From the NCBI GenBank assembly GCA_015056565.1, contig SVGB01000019.1:1-55425 (forward strand): a DNA stretch of 55,425 nucleotides, read 5' to 3'. Source of the stretch: Butyrivibrio sp. (GTDB lineage Bacteria; Bacillota; Clostridia; Lachnospirales; Lachnospiraceae). The translations under genes were made by a program, and so were the position numbers. Below, piece by piece: positions 44,555 through 54,263 of this stretch. The notes under the pieces were generated by a model. That model searched no databases, was not told the origin of the DNA, and worked only from the letters and a program-made list of their open reading frames with translations. How positions within the stretch are numbered: position 1 is the stretch's first letter; the number at the start of each line of letters is the position of its first letter.

Positions 44555-45724
44555 TCACATTTTTCCTGGTATCTGCTGGGTTACGCAGTGAATGTTTCCT
44601 CCTCCAAGAAGGATGGGTCTTGCATCTATACCAACAATCTCCCTGTCCGGGCAGATGCTCTTTAATATTTCAAGAGCCCTTTTATCACTTTCAGTGTTTT
44701 CTCCGCCAAACTGAGGAACAAGAGCTGCCTCATTGACAAAGTAAAAGTTCACATAACTGGCTGCAAGTCTCTCTCCCACTTCCCTATAGTCTTCCCCTTC
44801 CTCAAACTCATAGTTTGAAAGGTCATCCTCATTAACGCAAACAGGGTGATCAGGAATAGGAAGCTTATGAACCTTGATAGCCCGACCCTTGGCATCTGTT
44901 ACGTTTTTAAGATATTCAAAATTTTCAAGTGACATGGCATACTGGGGATCACTTTCGTTGTCTGTCCAGCCAAGGACCACTTCTGCAGGTCTTATAAAAG
45001 CACAGACATTGTCCACATGCTCATTGGTCTCGTCATTATATATTCCCCTTGGAAGCCAGAGAACTTTTTTGGCTCCAAGATACTCTTTTAGCTTGTCTTC
45101 TATCTGTTCTTTTGAAAGCTCCGGGTTTCTTCCCTTGCTAAGAAGGCAGCTTTCTGTAACCATAACTGTGCCCTCTCCGTCGGAGTGGATGCTTCCTCCC
45201 TCCAGAACAAATGGTGAGGCATCATAATGATCAAATCCCGCTTTATCACAGAAGGCAGCTGCCACCTTGTCATCCAGCTCCCAGTCTGCATACAGTCCGT
45301 CTACCTCTCCGCCCCAGGCATTAAAGCGCCAGTTTACGCCTCTTACACTCCCCTTTGTATCTGTAAGAAAGGTTGGAGCTACGTCCCTTGCCCAGGCGTC
45401 ATCGGATTCAATATTTAATAAATGGAGCCTTCCTGCCAAAAGCTCTTTTTCCCCGGAAGACTTCCCAAGCTCCTTGCAATGGTTGCCAATCAGCTCTTCC
45501 ATAAACTCTGAAGCTTCCTGTATATGAGCCTTTCCTGTCAAAAGAAAAAGCTCCTCTCTTTTAAGGATCTCCAAAAAGACAGATCCAAAGCTTTTTAATG
45601 TATCTGTCCTGTCTTTTCCAAAGCTCCCGGGTCTTACGGGATATATCATTATTGTTCCCAGATGGGAAGTAAACTCTCCTGGCATGAAGAAACCGTCAGA
45701 TGACGGTAAACCTTGTATTATCAT
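44555..45724 (-). CDS. aguA: Agmatine deiminase
   Basis: 389 residues from the ATG at 45724 (MIIQGLPSSDGFFMPGEF); a TTG at 45757 is also in frame and would add 11 residues. Guanidine-group-modifying fold with WARDVAPTFL, FVLEGGSIHSDGEGT, the His of NDETNEHVDNVC and the active-site Cys in GGGNIHCVTQQIPG. It hydrolyses agmatine to N-carbamoylputrescine, feeding aguB. Internal insert GKAHIQEASEFMEELIGNHC and the charged loop LAGRLHLLNIESDDAWARD fit the family length. Confidence 0.95.
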   Translation of the reverse strand: MIIQGLPSSDGFFMPGEFTSHLGTIMIYPVRPGSFGKDRTDTLKSFGSVFLEILKREELFLLTGKAHIQEASEFMEELIGNHCKELGKSSGEKELLAGRLHLLNIESDDAWARDVAPTFLTDTKGSVRGVNWRFNAWGGEVDGLYADWELDDKVAAAFCDKAGFDHYDASPFVLEGGSIHSDGEGTVMVTESCLLSKGRNPELSKEQIEDKLKEYLGAKKVLWLPRGIYNDETNEHVDNVCAFIRPAEVVLGWTDNESDPQYAMSLENFEYLKNVTDAKGRAIKVHKLPIPDHPVCVNEDDLSNYEFEEGEDYREVGERLAASYVNFYFVNEAALVPQFGGENTESDKRALEILKSICPDREIVGIDARPILLGGGNIHCVTQQIPGKM

Positions 45725-45763
45725 TTTTGTTATCCAATCAGTAGCTGGTTTTGGCAAGATCCA

Positions 45764-47074
45764 TCACAGCCTGTTTTTAAAGTCTTCGTATCCAAAGTGC
45801 TTTATAACTTCCACTTCTCCGTCCTCGTGCATGATGTCAATATCTGGAAGTGGCATTCCATTAAAGGTGTTGTTCTTAACAAAGCTGTAGATTGCCATAT
45901 CTTCAAAATAGAGCTTGTCACCTACATTCTTTTCCGTCTCAAAGCTGTAGTCTCCAATGACGTCTCCTGCAAGGCAGGTCATGGATGAAAGCCTGTAGGT
46001 ATAGTTCATCTCTCCAGGCTCCTCAGAGTCCTTAAGAGGTGGACGATAAGGCATCTCAATAACATCAGGCATGTGACATGAGGCTGAAGCGTCAAGTATA
46101 AGAACAGGGATCCTGTCTGTCTCAACCACATCCATTACAGATGTGACAAGATAGCCTGCATCAAGGGCTATAGCCTCCCCAGGCTCAAGATATACTGTAA
46201 GGTCATACTTTTCTCTGATATAACGTATCAGATTGATAAGGCCTTCTCTGTCATAATCATCCCTTGTGATGTGATGTCCGCCGCCTAGGTTTATCCAGCT
46301 TATCCTGTTAGATCCGGAAACACCAAATTCTTCGTCAAGTTCATCAGTCTCTGCCGGAATGTTATCAAGAGCAACCTCTTCATCATAGGACTCATCGTCA
46401 ACATCAACGCCCATTGTTCTAAGTATGAAGCTATCGTAGTCATCTGATATCCTTGGCTGTGGAAAAAATCTAAAGAAGTCCCTTTCAACCTTAAGGAAAG
46501 TGTCCTCTAAAGGCTCAAATCCCTGCTCGCAGAGATTGTGAAAGTGAAGTCCTGTAACTCCCTCCGGCAAATTATCAGGCATGTTTTCATTCCTGATACC
46601 AAGCCTTGAGCCTGGAGAACATGGATCATAGATCTCATGGGCATCCTCTGCGCTTATCTCAGGATTTATCCTAAGTCCCACTTTTGTTTTGCCCTCGTAA
46701 ACATACTTCTCCCAGACACTTCTGTGGTGCTCAAGCTGGGAAATAGAGTTAAATACCACATGGTCACAGATCTCGCAGAGCTCGTTCATATCAGAGTCTT
46801 TGTAAGCTGGCTCATAGACGTGATTTTCGCCTCTTTGTCCGTCCCTTCTCTTAAACTCCTCATATCCAAGCCTTGCTTCAAATATTCCGGAAGCTGTAGC
46901 ACCTGAAAGGTAAGATGCTATAAGTGGATAAGTCTGGTAAGCGCTGTAAGCCTTCTGAGCCAGAAGGATCTTTGCTCCAGAGCGGTCCTGAACATCCTTT
47001 AGTATCTCCAGATTTTCTTTAAGCCTTTTTTCATCAATCACATAGGCAGGCGTATTGATCTCACCAATTTTCAT
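45764..47074 (-). CDS. nspC: Carboxynorspermidine/carboxyspermidine decarboxylase
   Basis: 436 residues, fold type III PLP decarboxylase. INTPAYVIDEKRLKENLEIL, the PLP lysine in LLAQKAYSAYQ (Lys41), TASGIFEARLGYEE, GLRINPEIS, FHNLCEQG, WINLGGGHHITR and the C-terminal LDASASCHMPDVIEMPYRP agree with NspC. It removes CO2 from carboxyspermidine (or carboxynorspermidine) to give spermidine. Compared with the usual 370-380 residues it has an acidic insert (about 206-258, VDVDDESYDEEVALDNIPAE). GAGGGG precedes the ATG. It follows the dehydrogenase gene by 20 bp. Confidence 0.94.
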   Translation of the reverse strand: MKIGEINTPAYVIDEKRLKENLEILKDVQDRSGAKILLAQKAYSAYQTYPLIASYLSGATASGIFEARLGYEEFKRRDGQRGENHVYEPAYKDSDMNELCEICDHVVFNSISQLEHHRSVWEKYVYEGKTKVGLRINPEISAEDAHEIYDPCSPGSRLGIRNENMPDNLPEGVTGLHFHNLCEQGFEPLEDTFLKVERDFFRFFPQPRISDDYDSFILRTMGVDVDDESYDEEVALDNIPAETDELDEEFGVSGSNRISWINLGGGHHITRDDYDREGLINLIRYIREKYDLTVYLEPGEAIALDAGYLVTSVMDVVETDRIPVLILDASASCHMPDVIEMPYRPPLKDSEEPGEMNYTYRLSSMTCLAGDVIGDYSFETEKNVGDKLYFEDMAIYSFVKNNTFNGMPLPDIDIMHEDGEVEVIKHFGYEDFKNRL

Positions 47075-47094
47075 AATATCCCCTCAGAAAAATC

Positions 47095-48357
47095 TTAATC
47101 CACAAGCTCTGGAGCTTCATCCACTACCCATGGAAGTCCATATTCGTTAAGAAGCTCCATATATGGGTCTGGATCAAACTCATCAGTTGTATATACTCCA
47201 GGTTGTTTCCACTTTCCTGTAAGTACAAGCGCTGTTCCGATCATTGCAGGAACACCAGTGGTGTAGCTGATTGCCTGGCTTCCAAGCTCCTTATAGCACT
47301 CCTGGTGGTCGCAGACATTGTAGATGTAGATTGTCTTTTCTTTTCCGTCCTTGACACCCTTAAAGATGCAGCCAATGTTGGTCTTACCTACTGTTCTTGG
47401 TCCAAGGCTTGCAGGATCTGGCAAGAGAGCCTTTAAGAACTGGATAGGAACAATGTCTTTTCCCTCAAACTTTATTGGAGTTGTTGAGAGCATTCCCACA
47501 TCTTCAAGGCATCTCATGTGATCAAGATATGACTGGCCAAAGGTCATGAAGAAACGGATCCTCTTAACCTCCGGGAAGTTCTTGCCAAGGGCCTCTATCT
47601 CCTCGTGGTGCAGAAGGTACATATCCTTTTTGCCAACCTGAGGGAAGTCGTATTCCCTCTTGATCTCCATGGGCTTTGTCTCAACCCAGTGTCCATCCTC
47701 CCAGTAGCTTCCGTTTGCAGAAACCTCACGGAGGTTGATCTCGGGATTAAAGTTTGTTGCAAAAGCATAGCCATGATCGCCGCCATTGCAGTCAAGGATA
47801 TCTATTGTGTCGATCCTGTCAAAGTAGTGCTTCTTTGCGTAGGCTGTAAATACGCTGGTTACGCCAGGGTCAAAGCCTGTTCCAAGAAGGCCTGTGATGC
47901 CAGCTTCCTTGAACTTGTCCATATAAGCCCACTGATAGCTGTAGTCAAAGTAAGCTGTAAAGCCCTTTTCCTTACATCTCTTTTCGTAGGCAGCGCGCCA
48001 TACAGGCTCATCTGTGTCCTCTGGCTCGTAGTTAGCTGTATCAATGTAGTCCACCTTGCATTCAAGACATGCATCCATGATGGTAAGGTCCTGATAAGGA
48101 AGAGCCACGTTAAGTACTGCATCTGGCTTATAGTCCTTTATAAGCTTAACAAGGTCCTTTACATCATCTGCGTTAACTGTAGCAGTTGTGATCTTAACAG
48201 GATATCCCTGCTTTTCCAGTTTTTCTTTTAATGCGTCGCACTTACTGACTGTGCGGCTTGCAAGGCACATCTCTGTAAATACTTCTTTATTCTGAGCGCA
48301 CTTCTGGATTGCAACCTGTGCTACTCCTCCACATCCGATAACTAATAATCTGCTCAT
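47095..48357 (-). CDS. Carboxynorspermidine/carboxyspermidine dehydrogenase (saccharopine-dehydrogenase family)
   Basis: 420 residues from the ATG at 48357 (MSRLLVIGCGGVAQVAIQK), which has GGAGG about 9 nt upstream; an ATG at 48390 would add 11 residues and overlap the speE end. Rossmann motif GCGGVA, then LIKDYKPDAVLNVALPYQD, DTANYEPEDT, DYSYQWAY and LLGTGFDPGVTSVF. It condenses putrescine with aspartate semialdehyde using NADPH. The neighbouring nspC makes this role firm. Also called lys1-like or CASDH. Confidence 0.94.
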   Translation of the reverse strand: MSRLLVIGCGGVAQVAIQKCAQNKEVFTEMCLASRTVSKCDALKEKLEKQGYPVKITTATVNADDVKDLVKLIKDYKPDAVLNVALPYQDLTIMDACLECKVDYIDTANYEPEDTDEPVWRAAYEKRCKEKGFTAYFDYSYQWAYMDKFKEAGITGLLGTGFDPGVTSVFTAYAKKHYFDRIDTIDILDCNGGDHGYAFATNFNPEINLREVSANGSYWEDGHWVETKPMEIKREYDFPQVGKKDMYLLHHEEIEALGKNFPEVKRIRFFMTFGQSYLDHMRCLEDVGMLSTTPIKFEGKDIVPIQFLKALLPDPASLGPRTVGKTNIGCIFKGVKDGKEKTIYIYNVCDHQECYKELGSQAISYTTGVPAMIGTALVLTGKWKQPGVYTTDEFDPDPYMELLNEYGLPWVVDEAPELVD

Positions 48358-48391
48358 TTTGACTTTCCTCCATTCGTTTTGCTTATACATA

Positions 48392-49264
48392 TCACCTGGA
48401 CATATCTTCTTCTTCCTGAAGCAGGTCTTCTACGTATTTAGGAAGCATGAACGCTCCTTTGTGCAAATGTGTTGTATAATACCAGGTCTTTATGCCTCTT
48501 TCATCCCATCTGTCCGGATTAAAGTCCTTCAGTGGATGATACTTTTTGCTGGCAAAACCAAACAGCCAGTAGCCAGCGGGGCATGTAGGAATATGGGCCT
48601 GATAAACCCTGTTTATAGGAAATACTCTGTAGGCCTTTCTGTGCATTGCTCTGCAGCTCTCTTCGTCCTCGTCGTAGAACGGGCTGCCGTGCTGATAAAC
48701 CATGATGCCATCATCGTGAAGCGCCTTGTAGCAGCTTCCGTAGAACTCTTTTGTGAAAAGACCTGCCTCATGGCCAAGTGGCTCTGTGGCGTCGTTGATG
48801 ATAAGGTCATACATATCTTCGCATTTCCTTAGGTACTTAAGGCCATCCTGATAAAAGATGTGGACTCTGTCATCCTCAAGACCAATTGCGTTGTCCGGAA
48901 AGTACTGCTTGCACACATCCACAAACATGGAATCCGGCTCAACTACATCAATAACCTTGATCTCCTCATAGTGAGTGAGCTCTCTGGCAACACCGCCATC
49001 GCCGCCTCCAAGAACCAGAACTCTCTGGACCTTAGGATGCACAGCCATTGGAACGTGAACTATCATCTCATCATAGGTGAACTCGTCCTTTTCAGAAAAG
49101 ATGATGTTACCATCTGAAGTAAGGAACTTGCCAAACTCCGGGGAATCAAAGACATCTATCCTCTGGAACTCACTGGTTCCGGAAAAGAGTTGCTTCGATA
49201 ATCTTATGCTGATCTTGACGTTTCCAGTGTGCATGTCTGAAAACCAATAATCCATATCTGCCAT
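48392..49264 (-). CDS. speE: Spermidine synthase-family aminopropyltransferase
   Basis: 290 residues: N-terminal beta domain (MDYWFSDMHTGNVKISIRLSKQLF..., QRIDVFDSPEFGKFL), then the Rossmann methyltransferase fold with VLVLGGGDGGVARELTHYEEI, the acidic VVEPDSMFVDVCKQYFP and LIINDATEPLGHEAGLF. The last motif usually reads DSTDP; here it is NDATEP. It transfers aminopropyl from decarboxylated AdoMet. No speD lies in the window, so the donor source is unclear. AAAAGGAG lies 6 nt before the ATG; it sits between speA and the dehydrogenase. Confidence 0.93.
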   Translation of the reverse strand: MADMDYWFSDMHTGNVKISIRLSKQLFSGTSEFQRIDVFDSPEFGKFLTSDGNIIFSEKDEFTYDEMIVHVPMAVHPKVQRVLVLGGGDGGVARELTHYEEIKVIDVVEPDSMFVDVCKQYFPDNAIGLEDDRVHIFYQDGLKYLRKCEDMYDLIINDATEPLGHEAGLFTKEFYGSCYKALHDDGIMVYQHGSPFYDEDEESCRAMHRKAYRVFPINRVYQAHIPTCPAGYWLFGFASKKYHPLKDFNPDRWDERGIKTWYYTTHLHKGAFMLPKYVEDLLQEEEDMSR

Positions 49265-49276
49265 AGAATGCTCCTT

Positions 49277-50725
49277 TTATTTTAAAACAAAAAGTTCTGA
49301 GATATCTTCACTTTCAGGTCCCTGCATGGAACAGCCTTTTTCCATGGCAGTCCTGATATAATCAAGTATTTCCTCTGTTATCATCTCACCCGGAGAAAGA
49401 ATTGGGATTCCTGGTGGGTAGCACATTACTGACTCAGCACTGATGCGTCCCACAGTCTGCTCGATGGGAAGTGACTCTTTTTCCGCATAGAAAGCCTCCT
49501 GGGGAGTTGCCTTCACTATGGGAGTCACATACTCTGCAGAAAAGAACTGCTGCTCAGGCTTAGAGTAAAGACGCCTTATATCAGCAAGGGCTCCTGCAAG
49601 TCTCTCAATGTCCTGAAGACGATCGCCGATGGATATGTAAGCCATTACGTTGGAAAGATCTCCAAACTCCATCTGGATGTCGTATTCATCGCGGAGAAGG
49701 TCATAGACCTCAATTCCTGTAAGACCGATCTTTCTGGTATTTACAACGAGCTTGGTCTCATCAAAGTCATAGATGCTTCCGCCATTTTTTAGCTCATTGC
49801 CGTAAGCGTAGTAACCGCCTATATCATTGATCTCTTCCCTGGCATACTGAGCCATTCCTGTGACCTTTTTAAAGCTGTCGTGACCATTAAGGGCCAGATT
49901 TCTTCTGGAAATATCAAGGCTTCCAAGAAGGAGGTAACTGGCTGAGGTGGTCTGAGTAAGATTCACTATCCTGCTGATATAACCTACATTGGCATCAGGT
50001 CCGCATAGAAGAATGGAGCTCTGGGTAAGACTTCCTCCTGACTTATGCATGCTGATAGCCGCCATATCTGCTCCAGCTGCCATGGCATTTACAGGAAGAT
50101 CCGGTCCAAAGTAAAGATGTGTTCCATGGGCCTCGTCAACTAAAGCCTTCATGCCATTTTCATGTGCTATATCAACTATAGCCTTAAGATTTGAGCATAT
50201 TCCATAATATGAGGGATTGTTGATAAGGATAGCCTTTGCATCAGGGTTATCACTTACTGCCTTCTTAACATCCTCGATCTCCATTCCAAGAGGAATTCCA
50301 AGATTGACATCAACCTTGGGATCAATATATACAGGCTCAGCTCCGCACAGGATCAGCGCATTTATGGCACTCTTGTGGACGTTTCTTGGCATGATGATCT
50401 TGTCCCCATGCTTAACGTTTGATAACACCATGGCCTGTACAGCACTGGTGGTACCATTGACCATCATAAAAGCATGAGCAGCGCCAAAGGCATCTGCCAT
50501 AAGTTCTTCTGCTTCCTTGATCACCGAAACCGGGTGACAAAGGTTATCAAGAGGCTTCATGGAATTAACATCAATTCCTACGCATCTGTCACCTAAGAAC
50601 CTTACCAGTTCAGCATTGCCTCTTCCCCTCTTGTGACCAGGCACATCAAAGGGCACAACCCTCTGCTTCCTGAAACGCTCCAGTGCATCATATATAGGAG
50701 CTCTTTTCTGCATCTCAAGATCCAA
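49277..50725 (-). CDS. speA: Arginine decarboxylase (Orn/Lys/Arg decarboxylase, biosynthetic Bacillus SpeA type)
   Basis: 482 residues, fold type I PLP enzyme. FDVPGHKRGRGNAELVRFLG at the start, VNGTTSAVQAMVLS, DEAHGTHLYFGPDLP, the PLP lysine in AISMHKSGGSLTQSS (near 226) and the C-terminal GRISAESVMCYPPGIPILSPGE are family signatures. The next enzymes aguA and aguB show that the product is agmatine, so arginine is the substrate. Start TTG at 50725 has GGAGG 8 nt upstream; the first ATG (residue 5) is 20 nt away. It is the first gene of the polyamine operon. Confidence 0.94.
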   Translation of the reverse strand: MDLEMQKRAPIYDALERFRKQRVVPFDVPGHKRGRGNAELVRFLGDRCVGIDVNSMKPLDNLCHPVSVIKEAEELMADAFGAAHAFMMVNGTTSAVQAMVLSNVKHGDKIIMPRNVHKSAINALILCGAEPVYIDPKVDVNLGIPLGMEIEDVKKAVSDNPDAKAILINNPSYYGICSNLKAIVDIAHENGMKALVDEAHGTHLYFGPDLPVNAMAAGADMAAISMHKSGGSLTQSSILLCGPDANVGYISRIVNLTQTTSASYLLLGSLDISRRNLALNGHDSFKKVTGMAQYAREEINDIGGYYAYGNELKNGGSIYDFDETKLVVNTRKIGLTGIEVYDLLRDEYDIQMEFGDLSNVMAYISIGDRLQDIERLAGALADIRRLYSKPEQQFFSAEYVTPIVKATPQEAFYAEKESLPIEQTVGRISAESVMCYPPGIPILSPGEMITEEILDYIRTAMEKGCSMQGPESEDISELFVLK

Positions 50726-50773
50726 CTAAACTTCCTCCACCAAAACAATCTGATATACATACGAAAAGGAGTG

Positions 50774-50792
50774 GCATGAGTATCTCTCATGC
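50774..50792 (-). promoter_or_regulatory. Hairpin in the speA leader, overlapping a possible leader ORF start
   Basis: Perfect 7-bp arms (GCATGAG 50774-50780, CTCATGC 50786-50792, 5-nt loop) lie about 50 bp upstream of speA. On the minus strand the arm contains an ATG (50788-50790) preceded by AAGGGGG, which opens a 62-codon frame running out of phase into speA. A control element is possible; there is no T-tract, so it is not a simple terminator. Confidence 0.4.
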
Positions 50793-50866
50793 TACCCCCT
50801 TGTATTATCTAATTTAGCTTAATAATCATACTATATAATTGCTTTAAGTTAAAGAGATTTAGCTAT

Positions 50867-51889
50867 TTAATTCTCGCCATCTGAAGTATCAGGATAACCG
50901 ATTTCTACAGCTCTGTCGTGTAAGAGATTTGCAAGCTCAAAGTTTTTGTAAACCTTTATGCCATTTTCTGTAAGACGCTTATAAACCTCATTTGCATCAG
51001 TGTAGTCCTCATCCTTGGTTACCAGGTTGTAATTGTCATCGATCATATTATAAGAAATGTAGTCATTTCGCTTTTCATAATCAGGCTCAAAATAGTAGGT
51101 ATTGATGATAAGGTGGTCTGTGTCAAGACCTTCCAGAGAAATTGACTTGCTCTCACCATTTTCGTTGTAATAGAAATCACCAAAAGGAGTGATATTTTCC
51201 TCAGAGCCATAGTAGAAATGATAATCTCCTGCGGCGTCAACATAGGCAAAATCGTATACATGGAGGGCAGCTCCGCCAGAACCTGAACCATATATAGTTC
51301 CATCATCATTGATGGTGACGTCACTTCTTGACCACATATCCTGGTCATAGCAGATCTTAAGCTCTCCGCCCATATCCTTAAGGATCATGAAAAGAGTAAA
51401 TATCTCGCCGCCCATATCGCCGGCTGTATATTCCTGGGAAACAAGAAGTTCCTTGTTTCCGTCGTTTCCACAGTCAATGGATCTGTATGTGGCATCGCCG
51501 TTTATTTTGAAGCTGTAATCGCCGGATGAAGCAAGCTTATCACTGATCTCTGAAAGGCTGTAAGACTGACCATCTTCAAGGATATCGGAAAGGACCAGGT
51601 ATGAACCTCTGTCTCCGCTCTTTGTAAACTTTGCCTTTGCTGCGCCGGTTTTAAAATCCTCGTAGAGGTCGCCTGTTGAGGCGGGAGTTTCATTTGCAAC
51701 ATCTGAGGTGTTGTCTGAAGGCTGAGTCTCTGTAGTAGCTGATTGATCAGATTCAGATGTTTCTGCTTTATCAGAAGCATCTATGTTTTCAAAAGCAGAT
51801 GATTCTTCTGGTGTTTCTTTTTGGCAACCCGAAAGAATGGTTCCTATCATAGCCATGGATAGGACCAGGGTTAAGATTTTCTTTTTCAT
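50867..51889 (-). CDS. Lipoprotein of unknown function
   Basis: About 340 residues from the ATG at 51889 (MKKKILTLVLS), 9 nt after GAGGAG; ATGs at 51895 and 51913 lie closer to or before the site. Signal peptide with lipobox ILSGC, a Ser/Thr/Glu linker of about 50 residues, then a globular acidic domain (SIDCGNDGNKELLVSQEY, GGEIFTLFMILKDMGGELKICYD, GTIYGSGSGGAALHVYDFAY). The DGN-E-L pattern resembles FG-GAP-like calcium loops in lipoproteins, but no family is assigned. It stands alone between speA and groEL. Confidence 0.75.
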   Translation of the reverse strand: MKKKILTLVLSMAMIGTILSGCQKETPEESSAFENIDASDKAETSESDQSATTETQPSDNTSDVANETPASTGDLYEDFKTGAAKAKFTKSGDRGSYLVLSDILEDGQSYSLSEISDKLASSGDYSFKINGDATYRSIDCGNDGNKELLVSQEYTAGDMGGEIFTLFMILKDMGGELKICYDQDMWSRSDVTINDDGTIYGSGSGGAALHVYDFAYVDAAGDYHFYYGSEENITPFGDFYYNENGESKSISLEGLDTDHLIINTYYFEPDYEKRNDYISYNMIDDNYNLVTKDEDYTDANEVYKRLTENGIKVYKNFELANLLHDRAVEIGYPDTSDGEN

Positions 51890-52051
51890 TTTCATATTCT
51901 CCTCTTTGAACATATTTCACACACAAAGGATATTTTACACCTGTTTTGGGAGGGAAAATCTTAAGAAAATATGAAATATGTGAGAGGATGTTTGCACTCG
52001 TTATCCGTTATACAGCGAAATTGCTTCGCAATTTCCCTGTCGTCCGTTGTC

Positions 52052-52206
52052 GCCAAATGTCCCATGAAAAATATGAGAAAATCGCGTCAAAACGCTCCTT
52101 TTACAAACAGAGAAGAAGCTCCTTCCAAGCGAGCTTGGAGGAACTTCTTCTCTGTTTGCAAAACCACTTACGTGGCTTTTCTCATATTTTTCACGGGACA
52201 CTTGGC
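52052..52206. repeat. 155-bp imperfect palindrome directly downstream of groEL
   Basis: The outer arms match over about 28 nt with few mismatches (GCCAAATGTCCCATGAAAAA on the left against the reverse complement of the right end), inner arms again over about 30 nt (CAAACAGAGAAGAAGCTCCT on the left), and the centre CCAAGC-GA-GCTTGG (52125-52138) is perfect. It ends 11 bp from the groEL stop. Next to it lies a further 8-bp hairpin (GAAATTGC-TTC-GCAATTTC, 52017-52035), and the 9-mer CTCGTTATC occurs at 51997-52005 and 52206-52214. No real gene is seen in 51914-52216; open frames there read through the palindrome on both strands. Confidence 0.85.
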
Positions 52207-52216
52207 TCGTTATCGC

Positions 52217-53845
<1,629 letters not shown>

Positions 53846-53861
53846 CTATTGCCTCCAAAAA

Positions 53862-54146
53862 TTATTTAATGATTGCTAAAATGTCGTTCTGCTTAACAAT
53901 GATGTAAGTTACGTCGTCAAGCTTAACCTCTGTTCCTGAGTACTTGGAATAGATTACGTTGTCGCCCTTTTTAACTTCCATCTTTACTTCTTTGCCATCT
54001 ACAACTCCGCCAGGACCTACAGCGATAACCTCTGCCTGCTGTGGCTTCTCCTTCTCAGCGCCTGGAAGAACAATTCCAGATTTTGTAGTCTCTTCAGCTT
54101 CAAGCTGCTTTAATACAACTCTGTCTGCAAGTGGTACTAACTTCAT
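53862..54146 (-). CDS. groES: Co-chaperonin GroES
   Basis: 94 residues beginning MKLVPLADRVVLKQLEAEET, with the mobile loop TKSGIVLPGAEKEKPQQAEV and the roof segment GPGG. AAGGAGG lies 8 nt before the ATG at 54146; an open frame to 54200 would run through the 5' leader and is not the start. It caps the GroEL ring. Confidence 0.98.
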   Translation of the reverse strand: MKLVPLADRVVLKQLEAEETTKSGIVLPGAEKEKPQQAEVIAVGPGGVVDGKEVKMEVKKGDNVIYSKYSGTEVKLDDVTYIIVKQNDILAIIK

Positions 54147-54193
54147 TATAAATGCCTCCTTATATATGAGATTTATTAGCTTTTTTCTTTTTG

Positions 54194-54220
54194 TTAGCAC
54201 TCACTTTAAATGAGTGCTAA
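54194..54220. promoter_or_regulatory. CIRCE operator (HrcA binding site) of groESL
   Basis: Perfect TTAGCACTC-N9-GAGTGCTAA (54194-54202, 54212-54220), the consensus CIRCE element. It lies just downstream of the groESL -10 box, in the transcribed leader, as usual. HrcA is expected to repress the operon here and release it on heat shock. Confidence 0.97.
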
Positions 54221-54233
54221 TCTTCAAGAACAT

Positions 54234-54262
54234 ATATTATATCTTTTTTTGTTATACGTCAA
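54234..54262 (-). promoter_or_regulatory. Sigma-A promoter of groESL
   Basis: On the minus strand TTGACG (54257-54262), 17 bp and TAATAT (54234-54239); an overlapping TATAAT (54236-54241) would have 15-bp spacing. The predicted start of transcription falls next to CIRCE. The -35 box directly abuts the transposase remnant. Confidence 0.82.
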
Positions 54263-54263
54263 G

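Noticed and set aside
54210..54263. N-terminal 18 codons in frame with the transposase-like remnant
   Set aside because: This part is the CIRCE/promoter region of groESL, so it is not coding; only the frame from about 54264 looks transposase-derived.
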